The translations under genes and the position numbers were made by a program. A model generated the notes under the pieces. It made no database searches. It was not told the origin of the DNA and was given only the letters and a program-made list of their open reading frames with translations. DNA of 64,000 nucleotides from Flectonema sp. DT1601 (Eukaryota; Euglenozoa; Diplonemea; Diplonemida; Diplonemidae). Location of the stretch: assembly GCA_964019425.1 (NCBI GenBank), contig OZ025843.1:310001-374000 (forward strand), written 5' to 3'. Shown in pieces: positions 33,792 through 46,767 of the stretch (positions within the stretch are counted from its first letter, which is position 1; every line of letters starts with the position of its first letter).

Positions 33792-36306
33792 CGCTAACGG
33801 AACTTTTTTAGGTTGCAGCCTGTCAGTAAATAAACTCGCAGGGCACGGTGTAGGGATAAACTCACGAACTACAACAAATCACACCAGATATATTCAGAAT
33901 ATCAGGTAAGCATCACTCATTTGAAAAGCCTTGCGACAAGGCACACATTATGCGCGTAGGCTAGATCAAGTATCTTCTTCACACCCACCCCAATTTCTTC
34001 AATTTTACAATAACTTCTTTATGCGCTGTGTCTTCGTTCCCTGTTTTATCCTCCCTTAACAGGTAATACACATGAGACATTCGCCACATTGACACTCCGC
34101 TCCCCTTAAGGATCAGAATGGTATCTTTCGGTCCGCGTTCGAGGAGGTCGTCTCGAGAATCAATTTGATCAGGACCTCGTGATAGGTACCCTTGTGGTCC
34201 CGCTTGTACGACCTCACCTAAGAAGGTTCTAAAACCACTGTCATTCTTCAGAACAAGACGAAGCGTTTTAGTTTCCAACAAATATCCAGTCTTGATCTCT
34301 GTGTTGGTGTTATTTTCGTTATTGTTGCCATTCAACACTAGGCCAATCCCAATTAAACAATGCACACAGTGACATACCTCGATCAAATACCTCCCGCCCG
34401 CCCTGTGACTCTTCCAGTCCCTTCAACACATCTTCCAGATCACGAAGGTTGCTCCCGAGCCTGTAGTACCAATCTTCGAGTGCAGCGGTGTAGTTGGGTA
34501 CATTCTCTCCCAAGGGGACGCTGATGGTGGCCTTTGGTTCCCCGATGATGCCATCAAACCGGTTATCATATTTCAGGGCGTACGAGATGGCAAACTCTTC
34601 GAGGTTCATGCGGGGAACGTGCACCTTCTCGCAGATGTCCCCGTGCTCCCTTGTGATGGCATCCGATATTTGTGAGATGCTGGTCTCTACGACAAAGGGG
34701 ACGATGGGGAAGTCGTAGGTGATCAGCCTGCCGAAGGTGCCGATTTTGTGCCCGATGTGATTTGCGGTTTTCCAGGTGAAGCCTTCTTCCTCATCGATAC
34801 CGAGATCAGCGTAGATGACGAGCTGGTTTCCATGCGTTTCGGTACACCAGGTTGATAAATTCTTCAAGAAATCCATCTCGAGGTCAATCTTGTCGGAGTA
34901 CTTCGATACTCTGAGATGTTTGAGAACTATCATCATCAACCAATCTTTGTTCAAAACCGTTCCCGGGGAGATTGTATCTTTGATTGGGATAACGCACTTC
35001 ATGTTGCATAAAATCTGTCTAAAGAGAGTGGTCCTGCCAGCGGCCTCTACACCAACTGCCAGAAGGAATCCTGCCTTGTCTGGATTGCTAGCATCGAACC
35101 TCTCAATGTAGTTCTGAATGGTCTCATTGTCCTGTTGCAGAGAGCTGCGGTCGAACACATCAGCAGGACAGGGAAAGCTTGTCTTGAGCACCTGTGTGGC
35201 TGCTCTATTTGCGTTGTCTATTAGTTGTTCTTGCTCAATTTCCACATTGTTGTGTAGAGTTTTCCGCTGTACCTCCAACCGTTGCTTGTTGGTCTCGGTG
35301 TTGTCCTTGCTGTAACCTTTTAGGTCTTCGTTGATACAAAGATTTCTTGTACTGTGGTCGGTTTGTTGTTTGGTGTAGTCTCTGATGTCCCTGTTATAGT
35401 CTCTGTTATCGTTAAGTAACGGATACTGCATGACAGCATAAATGACACCAATAACAGCAGGTACTAAAACAATCACCAGAGTCCATATCTTGACTCTCTT
35501 CCACCAGGTCTTTGGCTCTTTTGGTTTTTCTTCCTTGCTGCTGTTGGATGACTTATCACTGTCGCCATCTGGATTATTAATACCACCACAACTACCATTA
35601 TTTGGATCACTCATATTCTGTCCCGGCTCACACAACCTGTGGAAATAGAAATATTTTAAAAATTGCAAGCACAATATCACAACACTCTCCTACCTTTCCT
35701 CATCACCCTTCTCACCAACACCATCCCCGAATATCCATGACTTCACATTCTCAGCTGCCACCTTGGCTGCAAATGCCGGAGCACTCGCCATGTTAGTTGC
35801 CCTGTCTAAAGGATTGAGGTTAAGGGGATTGACAGCATTAATGATATTGTCCTTGATCAATGCATAATCGGCTGCGTGTTTCTCCTTCCGCAAACACTCT
35901 TTGTCATCTCCGCAGTGCTTCTCCGCTCCCGAGACTTCGCTTCCGTTTCGGGACTTGTTGTCGTAGTCGGAGACTGAGAAGTCTAGCCATCATCAGATGT
36001 CGTATCGTAGGTTGTTTTCCATTTTGCTGGAAGCTGTTTATGATATGTAGTGCTGCGAAGCTCGCTGTTGAGTCAATATCCCAAACATAAAATACAAGAC
36101 AAATCACTGACGTCAAAGTAATTGAGAATCAAATGGGGATCGGAAGCGCTAACCGGCAAATAGTCTGGACGGGTGTGTCGCCTATTCATATTACCGGACA
36201 CAATCTTAATCTTAGACCATTTGTAACCACATGACCTGTAAGACAAGAGCAAGCCCGAAATCTCCGCCATGGTGGTGGTGTTTAGAAAATGCCTTGACCG
36301 CAACAA
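33792..36306 (-). mobile_element. Cassette 10, type gamma
   Basis: NTPase gene with shortened PLA2-like exon and the alternative 5' module (35904-36306). Confidence 0.75.
33979..35893 (-). CDS. PLA2-like / TM / P-loop NTPase gene, copy 6
   Basis: Tail from 33979, NTPase in 34319-35680, shortened PLA2-like exon 35690-35893. The tail patch is a third type (K-T-G-Y-L-L-E). The P-loop is altered at a key position compared with copies 1-5, so ATP binding is doubtful. The most diverged of the complete copies. Confidence 0.5.
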
Positions 36307-36328
36307 GGTCACGGTGGAGGGGGTACGG
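36307..36328. repeat. 13-bp minisatellite, block 11 (minimal)
   Basis: About one and a half units. Confidence 0.7.
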
Positions 36329-36490
36329 CGCTAACGGATTTTTTGTTAGGTTGCAACCTGTCAGAAAATAAACTCACGAACTACAACAAATCACACCAGA
36401 TATATTCAGAATATCAAGTAAGCATCACTCATTTGAAAAGCCTTGCGACAAGGCACACATTATGCGCGTAGGCTAGATCAAGCATCTTCT

Positions 36491-37293
36491 TCACACCCAC
36501 CCCAATTTCTTCAATTTTACAATAACTTCTTTATGCGCTGTGTCTTCGTTCCCTGTTTTATCCTCCCTTAACAGGTAATACACATGAGACATTCGCCACA
36601 TTGACACTCTGCTCCCCTTAAGGATCAGAATGGTATCTAAACGTTTGCTTTGCTCTCGAAAGACTGTGCAATGAGTTTGGTGTGATCTTAAGCCTCGTAA
36701 ATTAAATTGTCTTCCGGCCTGAAATTCCGTGGCACCACACGCAGTGCAAACGAATAATCCCAAACAACTTAAACAAACATCATAATCACAGTCTTTTTGT
36801 CTACATTGGAATGCAAGATTAATGAGTGGTTTGCGGCATGTTGCGGTCACAGATGTTACAGTACATATTACTACTTACCTTCGCAAATTTCAGGTTGCGT
36901 CTTGCTGGACATAAGTGAAGCTCTTCTCTAAAAATTAGAATGTCTGAATCTTCTAATAAATTAATAAGTACATCCACAACTAACTCTTCATCAATCGTAT
37001 TAGAACTTGAGGAAGTAGTTGAGGAAGATGAATCGGAAGAGGTCACAGATACGGTTTCTGAGGTTAAATCTGAGCAACTTGACATTGTTGTAGCTGCTTT
37101 CATTTTTGATCTCATCGAAGTACCAGTAATGCAACAGTTCGTAAACATCATAATTAACGTTGTCGAAGGTTAAAAGGTTCATAGTGGCACCCGCTTTCGA
37201 TAGAAGAGTATCAGCGTCGACAAAATTAGGACACATTTTCGCTAGTTCAGGTACTATTAAATTCATAAAAGCCTCATAATTCCATTGCGACAT
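36491..37293 (-). CDS. Zinc-finger/tail and Ser-rich frames, copy 2
   Basis: Frames 36491-36850, 36819-37151 and 37000-37293, products as in cassette 8 with one residue change in the tail end. Confidence 0.4.
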
Positions 37294-37348
37294 AGTAAAT
37301 ACGGTTCATTGTTTTCCGTGACTTCTCGGTAAGATTGGCATACAGTGC

Positions 37349-38886
37349 TCAGAAGTAGTATGGTACGCCATTACACCGGATCGTACCCCAAAAATATGTA
37401 TCTTGTGTACTGGCTGGGGAAATCCACCGTAAACTTTTTTCCTGCACGCTATTAATAGTGATTAGTAATAAAGAACTGTTAAGTACATTTTCTGTGAATT
37501 TTTCATAATCTGTGTCTACAAAACTTTGGTATTGCTCCTTCTTTAAAGTCAGTCTACGATGTATAACTCTACGTACCCATTCAGCGTTTATGACTCCATT
37601 TTGACAAATTATTAGTGCCATAGATTCAAAGAAACAATTACCTGCTGTGTTTACCGAGGGTATTGTTAAGTCCCAGTCCATAGTTTCTAGTAGAGTTTTC
37701 ATATCCCGATACGTAAAATAAGAAACCAACTCGTCCAAATGTCCCAGATTCACCTTGGCATCCGAATTGGTAGGGGATGACAATTTTTGAACTAAGACAG
37801 CTGTTCTGTCGGTTTCAATTTCATCTTTCTCGATGGGCGGGTACGTTATATAGTTTCTTTCACTAGTCGGGTAGTAATAATCTTTCTTCAAGCCATCAAG
37901 GATCCGGTAGAAAAGATTGATGCATCCTTTATTGACAAAAGGATATTCTTCATAGAATTCGTCACAAAATTCCTTGTAGCCGGTTGATATGTGATGCTTT
38001 TTAAATTTTCTAGTAATCATCCGATAAATTATCCATTCAAACTCTATTAGTAGGTCAGAAAGGTTGTTACAAATCATGCTGGCTCTATACATCGCTCCTT
38101 TAACCATACCTTTGGGTATGGAATCAGGCATCGTGGAGTCTGCATGCATGTACTGTAAAGGTTTGAAGTTCCACTCTTTCCGATGAACGGAGAGACGAAT
38201 AAATTTCCTTTTAACTTTCACTTCTTCCCTTGCAATGTCTTCCTCGACCCGTATCCGTGCACCAAGAAACACCACATCATTACTATCTAGGGAGGTCTCT
38301 TTGTAGTCCATCCCGTACATCTTTTGCGGCGGTGGTTTGTCCCCCAGCATAAAAAATCATCAATATAACTTACAGTTAAAGTATGTGACTTCGCAATTTC
38401 CAGAGTTGACTGTTCTATAAATTTCTTCTCAACTGCATAACAATACAAGTTAGCTAGAAGCGGGGAGGCATTACCACCCATGGGTATCCCTTTTGTTTGA
38501 CGGTAGCATTGATGACTACCAATCGGTTGGATTAAAGAATAGTCGATACGCATGTCAATTAGTTTACCAATCATTTCGGAAGTGTATTCCTTTGTGTTTG
38601 CATCAACTCCGTCTGTGAAAAAGAAAGTCTTGGACTTTCCACGCGCTCTGCTATTTCGTCTAATATGTTTCTTACCGGAAAATCTAAAAGCTTCATCTAC
38701 TGCTTCTTTGCAATTTCGTTTAAGTACCTCATGCTTCAGGTTGCTGTACATGGTGGTGAAGTCATAAGTTTTGGGTTCAGCGTATTTTAAAAATTCAGGG
38801 TAGTTGGATTTAATCCGTTGTATTGCCTCATCTACTGAGTCGACAATAAAATATTTTCTAACACCAGTGCTTCCTTGTGATGGCAT
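37349..38886 (-). pseudogene. Reverse transcriptase with OTU-like C-terminus, copy 2
   Basis: Frames 38287-38886 (YIDD palm) and 37349-38350 (thumb and OTU-like part). This copy best shows the OTU signature, N-T-A-G-N-C-F-F-E-S-M-A, with the expected cysteine. It also runs further to a W-G-T end. The other two copies lack that signature in full. Confidence 0.6.
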
Positions 38887-39096
38887 CGTATATTTGTGAG
38901 ATGCTGGTCTCTACGACAAAGGGGACGATGGGGAAGTCGCATCCATGACGAGCGTTGCAAGTACTTCAACCTCCGATACTACCGACCGGGTACAAACCGG
39001 GTTCAGCAAGCGATGCGATGTACTTGTATGTGTGTTCTTTGTGTATGTTTTCTTCCGTTGCGAGTAGTTTTTTTGTTCTTGCTTTTCAGGGAGGGC

Positions 39097-39290
39097 CTTA
39101 GCCAAAAGCTAACAGTCCAAATCTCACCTGGCAACTTAACCCGATACTTCCCATAACGTCCACCACATGGGCATGACAGGGTATCGGGAACCGTCTCCAG
39201 CTCACCCGTGAAGAGTCTATGCTTTCGGGAAGCCAGGTGTTCCTTCAAGGCATACTTAGAGCAACGACCCCCGCACTCGCAGTCATGCAC
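39097..39290 (-). CDS. Zinc-motif frame, copy 3
   Basis: Identical to copy 2 as read. Confidence 0.4.
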
Positions 39291-39387
39291 CTCGCGTCCT
39301 TCAGGTCTTGCTCTGTGTTGTAGTCATTTTTTTATTATGCATATATTTTAATTTAAGCACATTTAATAATATTTATTCTTATACGAA

Positions 39388-39807
39388 ATGGAGTTCAACA
39401 AAAATAATCACAAGCTATCGATCGGAGCGGTCAGACACATGGGCAACAGCACGATCTGTGACATACGCCCGAACGGTAAACAATTGCGATTCACGGAAAA
39501 GAATATACACATACCCCGGGGACTCGAGTTCTCGGTCAGGTTCTTCAGTGGCGCCCACATGAGATCCGTCGACGTCGAACAACTGGGCGGATACAAGGAA
39601 CTCCGCATATCGATCCTGAAGGAAATGAAAAAGGTAAAGTGCGAGCTGTACCCGGGAAAGGAATCGGTCGAAGACGTCGAAGTGGACACACTCGCCGAAT
39701 CCCATGACGAGCGCTGCAAGTACTTCAACCTCCGATACTACCGACCGGGTACAAACGGTCAGACCAAGAAAGCTCCCGAAGAAGGGCACCATTCCAGCCG
39801 ACATTAA
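39388..39807 (+). CDS. Unrecognised 139-residue protein, copy 3
   Basis: Identical to the copy at 31791-32210 as read. Confidence 0.45.
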   Translation: MEFNKNNHKLSIGAVRHMGNSTICDIRPNGKQLRFTEKNIHIPRGLEFSVRFFSGAHMRSVDVEQLGGYKELRISILKEMKKVKCELYPGKESVEDVEVDTLAESHDERCKYFNLRYYRPGTNGQTKKAPEEGHHSSRH

Positions 39808-39903
39808 ATACATCTGCAAGTTCCATCGGGGGGAATATGACAAGAGGAAGCCCGACATCTCCGCCATGGTGGTGGTGTTTAGAAAATGCCCTGACCGCAA
39901 CAA

Positions 39904-40027
39904 GGGCACGGTGTAGGGTACGGTGTAGGGGTACGGTGTAGGGGTACGGTGTAGGGGTACGGTGTAGGGGTACGGTGTAGGGGTACGGTATAGGGGTACG
40001 GTATAGGGGTACGATGTAGGGGTACGG
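39904..40027. repeat. 13-bp minisatellite, block 12
   Basis: Same order of units as block 9. Confidence 0.9.
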
Positions 40028-41274
40028 CGCTAACGGAACTTTTTTAGGTTGCAGCCTGTCAGTAAATAAACTCGCAGGGCACGGTGTAGGGATAAACTCA
40101 CGAACTACAACAAATCACACCAGATATATTCAGAATATCAAGTAAGCATCACTCATTTGAAAAGCCTTGCGACAAGGCACACATTATGCGCGTAGGCTAC
40201 ATCAAGTATCTTCTTCACACCCACCCCAATTTCTTCAATTTTACAATAACTTCTTTATGCGCTGTGTCTTCGTTCCCTGTTTTATCCTCCCTTAACAGGT
40301 AATACACATGAGACATTCGCCACATTGACACTCTGCTCCCCTTAAGGATCAGAATGGTATCTTCCGGTCCGCGTTCGAGGAGGTCGTCTCGAGAATCAAT
40401 TTCATCATCATCTTGTGATAGGTACCCTTCTGGTCCCGCTTGTACGACCTCATCTAAGAAGGTTCTAAAACCACTGTTATTCTTCAGAACAAGACGAAAG
40501 GTTTTACTACCGTTTTAATACCGCACCTCATACCTCGGTGGGGTCACACTGGCTACTGGCTGTAACAACTATTGGGGAAGGGAACTCCTTAGTTGGAGTT
40601 GATCTTCGTCTAGACTGCATCACCAGCACTACCAAAGCTCACTCCGTTTTGCTTTTAGTAATTTTAACATCTCATTTATTAAGACTGGTGTGCAACCAGC
40701 TACCAACAACGTTATTTGTGGATATGTTGTCCTTTTCTGGGCTCTAAATATGAACCACGCTTATGTATCTGGAAGCGACCTCAACATCCAAGACATAGTT
40801 ATCAAGCCCCCACCAGGTTGGTATGCAGAGGTGAATGCACTTCTACAGACGAGTCAACAATCGTTTCGATTCTGGACCGAGACTAATCCTAACAGCCTTG
40901 GTACACAAGACCAGCCTGTAGAACTTTGACCAGTTCAAATGTCGATAATTTAGTATCAGAAAGTCAAAAGAAAAAAGGTCAAAAAAAAAAATTCTTTTTT
41001 TCCGGAATCCGAATTTTGCGAAGTGTTTTCTGTGAATAATTGTACTAAAAAAATTTTGGATATAATAAAGATGGTGGATTTGGCCATTTTTTAGCGATTT
41101 GGAGACTTTTTATACACCATGATATTTATAGTTACAGTATTTAATTATTTTTTTCTTTTCTATTCTTTTTTGTTTTTTTTTTTATTAACAAAACAGGGAA
41201 GATTCCAAAGCATAGGATCGAACAGCCGAAATCTCCGCCATGGTGGTGTTTAGAAAATGCCCTGATCGCAACAA
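40028..41274 (-). mobile_element. Cassette 12, type alpha
   Basis: Tail domain 40215-40515 (-), 79-residue frame 40690-40929 (+). Copy of cassette 9. Confidence 0.75.
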
Positions 41275-41388
41275 GGGGGTACGGTGTAGGGGTACGGTAT
41301 AGGGGTACGATGTAGGGGTACGGTGTAGGGGTACGGTATAGGGGTACGATGTAGGGGTACGATGTAGGGGTACGGTGTAGGGGTACGG
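41275..41388. repeat. 13-bp minisatellite, block 13
   Basis: Same order of units as block 10. Confidence 0.9.
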
Positions 41389-43903
41389 CGCTAACGGAAC
41401 TTTTTTAGGTTGCAGCCTGTCAGTAAATAAACTCGCAGGGCACGGTGTAGGGATAAACTCACGAACTACAACAAATCACACCAGATATATTCAGAATATC
41501 AGGTAAGCATCACTCATTTGAAAAGCCTTGCGACAAGGCACACATTATGCGCGTAGGCTAGATCAAGTATCTTCTTCACACCCACCCCAATTTCTTCAAT
41601 TTTACAATAACTTCTTTATGCGCTGTGTCTTCGTTCCCTGTTTTATCCTCCCTTAACAGGTAATACACATGAGACATTCGCCACATTGACACTCCGCTCC
41701 CCTTAAGGATCAGAATGGTATCTTTCGGTCCGCGTTCGAGGAGGTCGTCTCGAGAATCAATTTGATCAGGACCTCGTGATAGGTACCCTTGTGGTCCCGC
41801 TTGTACGACCTCACCTAAGAAGGTTCTAAAACCACTGTCATTCTTCAGAACAAGACGAAGCGTTTTAGTTTCCAACAAATATCCAGTCTTGATCTCTGTG
41901 TTGGTGTTATTTTCGTTATTGTTGCCATTCAACACTAGGCCAATCCCAATTAAACAATGCACACAGTGACATACCTCGATCAAATACCTCCCGCCCGCCC
42001 TGTGACTCTTCCAGTCCCTTCAACACATCTTCCAGATCACGAAGGTTGCTCCCGAGCCTGTAGTACCAATCTTCGAGTGCAGCGGTGTAGTTGGGTACAT
42101 TCTCTCCCAAGGGGACGCTGATGGTGGCCTTTGGTTCCCCGATGATGCCATCAAACCGGTTATCATATTTCAGGGCGTACGAGATGGCAAACTCTTCGAG
42201 GTTCATGCGGGGAACGTGCACCTTCTCGCAGATGTCCCCGTGCTCCCTTGTGATGGCATCCGATATTTGTGAGATGCTGGTCTCTACGACAAAGGGGACG
42301 ATGGGGAAGTCGTAGGTGATCAGCCTGCCGAAGGTGCCGATTTTGTGCCCGATGTGATTTGCGGTTTTCCAGGTGAAGCCTTCTTCCTCATCGATACCGA
42401 GATCAGCGTAGATGACGAGCTGGTTTCCATGCGTTTCGGTACACCAGGTTGATAAATTCTTCAAGAAATCCATCTCGAGGTCAATCTTGTCGGAGTACTT
42501 CGATACTCTGAGATGTTTGAGAACTATCATCATCAACCAATCTTTGTTCAAAACCGTTCCCGGGGAGATTGTATCTTTGATTGGGATAACGCACTTCATG
42601 TTGCATAAAATCTGTCTAAAGAGAGTGGTCCTGCCAGCGGCCTCTACACCAACTGCCAGAAGGAATCCTGCCTTGTCTGGATTGCTAGCATCGAACCTCT
42701 CAATGTAGTTCTGAATGGTCTCATTGTCCTGTTGCAGAGAGCTGCGGTCGAACACATCAGCAGGACAGGGAAAGCTTGTCTTGAGCACCTGTGTGGCTGC
42801 TCTATTTGCGTTGTCTATTAGTTGTTCTTGCTCAATTTCCACATTGTTGTGTAGAGTTTTCCGCTGTACCTCCAACCGTTGCTTGTTGGTCTCGGTGTTG
42901 TCCTTGCTGTAACCTTTTAGGTCTTCGTTGATACAAAGATTTCTTGTACTGTGGTCGGTTTGTTGTTTGGTGTAGTCTCTGATGTCCCTGTTATAGTCTC
43001 TGTTATCGTTAAGTAACGGATACTGCATGACAGCATAAATGACACCAATAACAGCAGGTACTAAAACAATCACCAGAGTCCATATCTTGACTCTCTTCCA
43101 CCAGGTCTTTGGCTCTTTTGGTTTTTCTTCCTTGCTGCTGTTGGATGACTTATCACTGTCGCCATCTGGATTATTAATACCACCACAACTACCATTATTT
43201 GGATCACTCATATTCTGTCCCGGCTCACACAACCTGTGGAAATAGAAATATTTTAAAAATTGCAAGCACAATATCACAACACTCTCCTACCTTTCCTCAT
43301 CACCCTTCTCACCAACACCATCCCCGAATATCCATGACTTCACATTCTCAGCTGCCACCTTGGCTGCAAATGCCGGAGCACTCGCCATGTTAGTTGCCCT
43401 GTCTAAAGGATTGAGGTTAAGGGGATTGACAGCATTAATGATATTGTCCTTGATCAATGCATAATCGGCTGCGTGTTTCTCCTTCCGCAAACACTCTTTG
43501 TCATCTCCGCAGTGCTTCTCCGCTCCCGAGACTTCGCTTCCGTTTCGGGACTTGTTGTCGTAGTCGGAGACTGAGAAGTCTAGCCATCATCAGATGTCGT
43601 ATCGTAGGTTGTTTTCCATTTTGCTGGAAGCTGTTTATGATATGTAGTGCTGCGAAGCTCGCTGTTGAGTCAATATCCCAAACATAAAATACAAGACAAA
43701 TCACTGACGTCAAAGTAATTGAGAATCAAATGGGGATCGGAAGCGCTAACCGGCAAATAGTCTGGACGGGTGTGTCGCCTATTCATATTACCGGACACAA
43801 TCTTAATCTTAGACCATTTGTAACCACATGACCTGTAAGACAAGAGCAAGCCCGAAATCTCCGCCATGGTGGTGGTGTTTAGAAAATGCCTTGACCGCAA
43901 CAA
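41389..43903 (-). mobile_element. Cassette 13, type gamma
   Basis: Copy of cassette 10, same length. Confidence 0.75.
41576..43490 (-). CDS. PLA2-like / TM / P-loop NTPase gene, copy 7
   Basis: Tail from 41576, NTPase in 41916-43277, shortened PLA2-like exon 43287-43490. Protein identical to copy 6 as read, including the altered P-loop. Confidence 0.5.
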
Positions 43904-43925
43904 GGTCACGGTGGAGGGGGTACGG
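43904..43925. repeat. 13-bp minisatellite, block 14 (minimal)
   Basis: Same as block 11. Confidence 0.7.
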
Positions 43926-44087
43926 CGCTAACGGATTTTTTGTTAGGTTGCAACCTGTCAGAAAATAAACTCACGAACTACAACAAATCACACCAGATAT
44001 ATTCAGAATATCAAGTAAGCATCACTCATTTGAAAAGCCTTGCGACAAGGCACACATTATGCGCGTAGGCTAGATCAAGTATCTTCT

Positions 44088-44890
44088 TCACACCCACCCC
44101 AATTTCTTCAATTTTACAATAACTTCTTTATGCGCTGTGTCTTCGTTCCCTGTTTTATCCTCCCTTAACAGGTAATACACATGAGACATTCGCCACATTG
44201 ACACTCTGCTCCCCTTAAGGATCAGAATGGTATCTAAACGTTTGCTTTGCTCTCGAAAGACTGTGCAATGAGTTTGGTGTGATCTTAAGCCTCGTAAATT
44301 AAATTGTCTTCCGGCCTGAAATTCCGTGGCACCACACGCAGTGCAAACGAATAATCCCAAACAACTTAAACAAACATCATAATCACAGTCTTTTTGTCTA
44401 CATTGGAATGCAAGATTAATGAGTGGTTTGCGGCATGTTGCGGTCACAGATGTTACAGTACATATTACTACTTACCTTCGCAAATTTCAGGTTGCGTCTT
44501 GCTGGACATAAGTGAAGCTCTTCTCTAAAAATTAGAATGTCTGAATCTTCTAATAAATTAATAAGTACATCCACAACTAACTCTTCATCAATCGTATTAG
44601 AACTTGAGGAAGTAGTTGAGGAAGATGAATCGGAAGAGGTCACAGATACGGTTTCTGAGGTTAAATCTGAGCAACTTGACATTGTTGTAGCTGCTTTCAT
44701 TTTTGATCTCATCGAAGTACCAGTAATGCAACAGTTCGTAAACATCATAATTAACGTTGTCGAAGGTTAAAAGGTTCATAGTGGCACCCGCTTTCGATAG
44801 AAGAGTATCAGCGTCGACAAAATTAGGACACATTTTCGCTAGTTCAGGTACTATTAAATTCATAAAAGCCTCATAATTCCATTGCGACAT
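44088..44890 (-). CDS. Zinc-finger/tail and Ser-rich frames, copy 3
   Basis: Frames 44088-44447, 44416-44748 and 44597-44890, same products as copy 2. Confidence 0.4.
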
Positions 44891-44945
44891 AGTAAATACG
44901 GTTCATTGTTTTCCGTGACTTCTCGGTAAGATTGGCATACAGTGC

Positions 44946-46568
44946 TCAGAAGTAGTATGGTACGCAATTACACCGGATCGTACCCCAAAAATATGTATCT
45001 TGTGTACTGGCTGGGGAAATCCACCGTAAACTTTTTTCCTGCACGCTATTAATAGTGATTAGTAATAAAGAACTGTTAAGTACATTTTCTGTGAATTTTT
45101 CATAATCTGTGTCTACAAAACTTTGGTATTGCTCCTTCTTTAAAGTCAGTCTACGATGTATAACTCTACGTACCCATTCAGCGTTTGTGACTCCATTTTG
45201 ACAAATTATTAGTGCCATAGATTCAAAGGAAGAATTACCTGCTGTGTTTACCGAGGGTATTGTTAAGTCCCAGTCCATAGTTTCTAGCAGAGTTTTCATA
45301 TCCCGATACGTAAAATAAGAAACCAACTCGTCCAAATGTCCCAGATTCACCTTGGCATCCGAATTGGTAGGGGATGACAATTTTTGAACTAAGACAGCTG
45401 TTCTGTCGGTTTCAATTTCATCTTTCTCGATGGGCGGGTACGTTATATAGTTTCTTTCACTAGTCGGGTAGTAATAATCTTTCTTCAAGCCATCAAGGAT
45501 CCGGTAGAAAAGATTGATGCATCCTTTATTGACAAAAGGATATTCTTCATAGAATTCGTCACAAAATTCCTTGTAGCCGGTTGATATGTGATGCTTTTTA
45601 AATTTTCTAGTAATCATCCGATAAATTATCCATTCAAACTCTATTAGTAGGTCAGAGAGGTTGTTACAAATCATGCTGGCTCTATACATCGCTCCTTTAA
45701 CCATACCTTTGGGTATGGAATCAGGCATCGTGGAGTCTGCATGCACGTACTGTAAAGGTTTGAAGTTCCACTCTTTCCGATGAACGGAGAGACGAATAAA
45801 TTTCCTTTTAACTTTCACTTCTTCCCTTGCAATGTCTTCCTCGACCCGTATCCGTGCACCAAGAAACACCACATCATTACTATCTAGGGAGGTCTCTTTG
45901 TAGTCCATCCCGTACATCTTTTGCGGCGGTGGTTTGTCCCCCAGCATAAAAAATCATCAATATAACTTACAGTTAAAGTATGTGACATCGCAATTTCCAG
46001 AGTTGACTGTTCTATAAATTTCTTCTCAACTGCATAACAATACAAGTTAGCTAGAAGCGGGGAGGCATTACCACCCATGGGTATCCCTTTTGTTTGACGG
46101 TAGCATTGATGACTACCAATCGGTTGGATTAAAGAATAGTCGATACGCATGTCAATTAGTTTACGTTGACGTGCAAATCGCTCGTCAAAGCTGGGTATAG
46201 GGGCGAAAGACCCATCGAACCATCTAGTAGCTGGTTCACTCCGAAGTTTCCCTCCAATCATTTCGGAAGTGTATTCCTTTGTGTTTGCATCAACTCCGTC
46301 TGTGAAAAAGAAAGTCTTGGACTTTCCACGCGCTCTGCTATTTCGTCTAATATGTTTCGGAAAATCTAAAAGCTTCATCTGTTGCTTCTTTGCAATTTCG
46401 TTTAAGTACCTCATGCTTCAGTTTGCTGTACATGGTGGTGAAGTCATAAGTTTTGGGTTCAGCGTATTTTAAAAATTCAGGGTAGTTGGATTTAATCCGT
46501 TGTATTGCCTCATCTACTGAGTCGACAATAAAATATTTTCTAACACCAGTGCTTCCTTGTGATGGCAT
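44946..46568 (-). pseudogene. Reverse transcriptase with OTU-like C-terminus, copy 3
   Basis: Frames 44946-45947, 45884-46414 and 46347-46568. It carries the rRNA-derived insert between the fingers and palm motifs and shows more decay at its N-terminal end than the other copies. Confidence 0.55.
46164..46253 (+). other. 28S rRNA-derived insert (90 bp)
   Basis: Absent from cassettes 8 and 11 at the same point. The plus strand reads GGGGCGAAAGAC, ATCGAACCATCTAGTAGCTG and CCGAAGTTTCCCT, the highly conserved 28S segment, with GACGTGCAAATCGCTCGTC ahead of it. The length is a multiple of three and the RT frame stays open through it, giving a Pro/Phe/Arg-rich 30-residue insert. No target-site duplication is obvious. 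Confidence 0.85.
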
Positions 46569-46767
46569 CGGATATTTGTGAGATGCTGGTCTCTACGACA
46601 AAGGGGACGATGGGGAAGTCGCATCCATGACGAGCGTTGCAAGTACTTCAATCTCCGATACTACCGACCGGGTACAAACCGGGTTCAGCAAGCGATGCGA
46701 TGTACTTGTATGTGTGTTCTTTGTGTATGTTTTCTTCCGGTGCGAGTAGTTTTTTTGTTCTTGCTTT

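Larger units (their letters stand above)
36329..39903 (-). mobile_element. Cassette 11, type delta
   Basis: Second 7.6-kb unit starts here. Zinc-finger/tail frame 36491-36850, Ser-rich frames 36819-37293, RT/OTU, patchwork 38867-39097, zinc-motif frame 39097-39290, 139-residue frame 39388-39807 (+). Confidence 0.75.
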
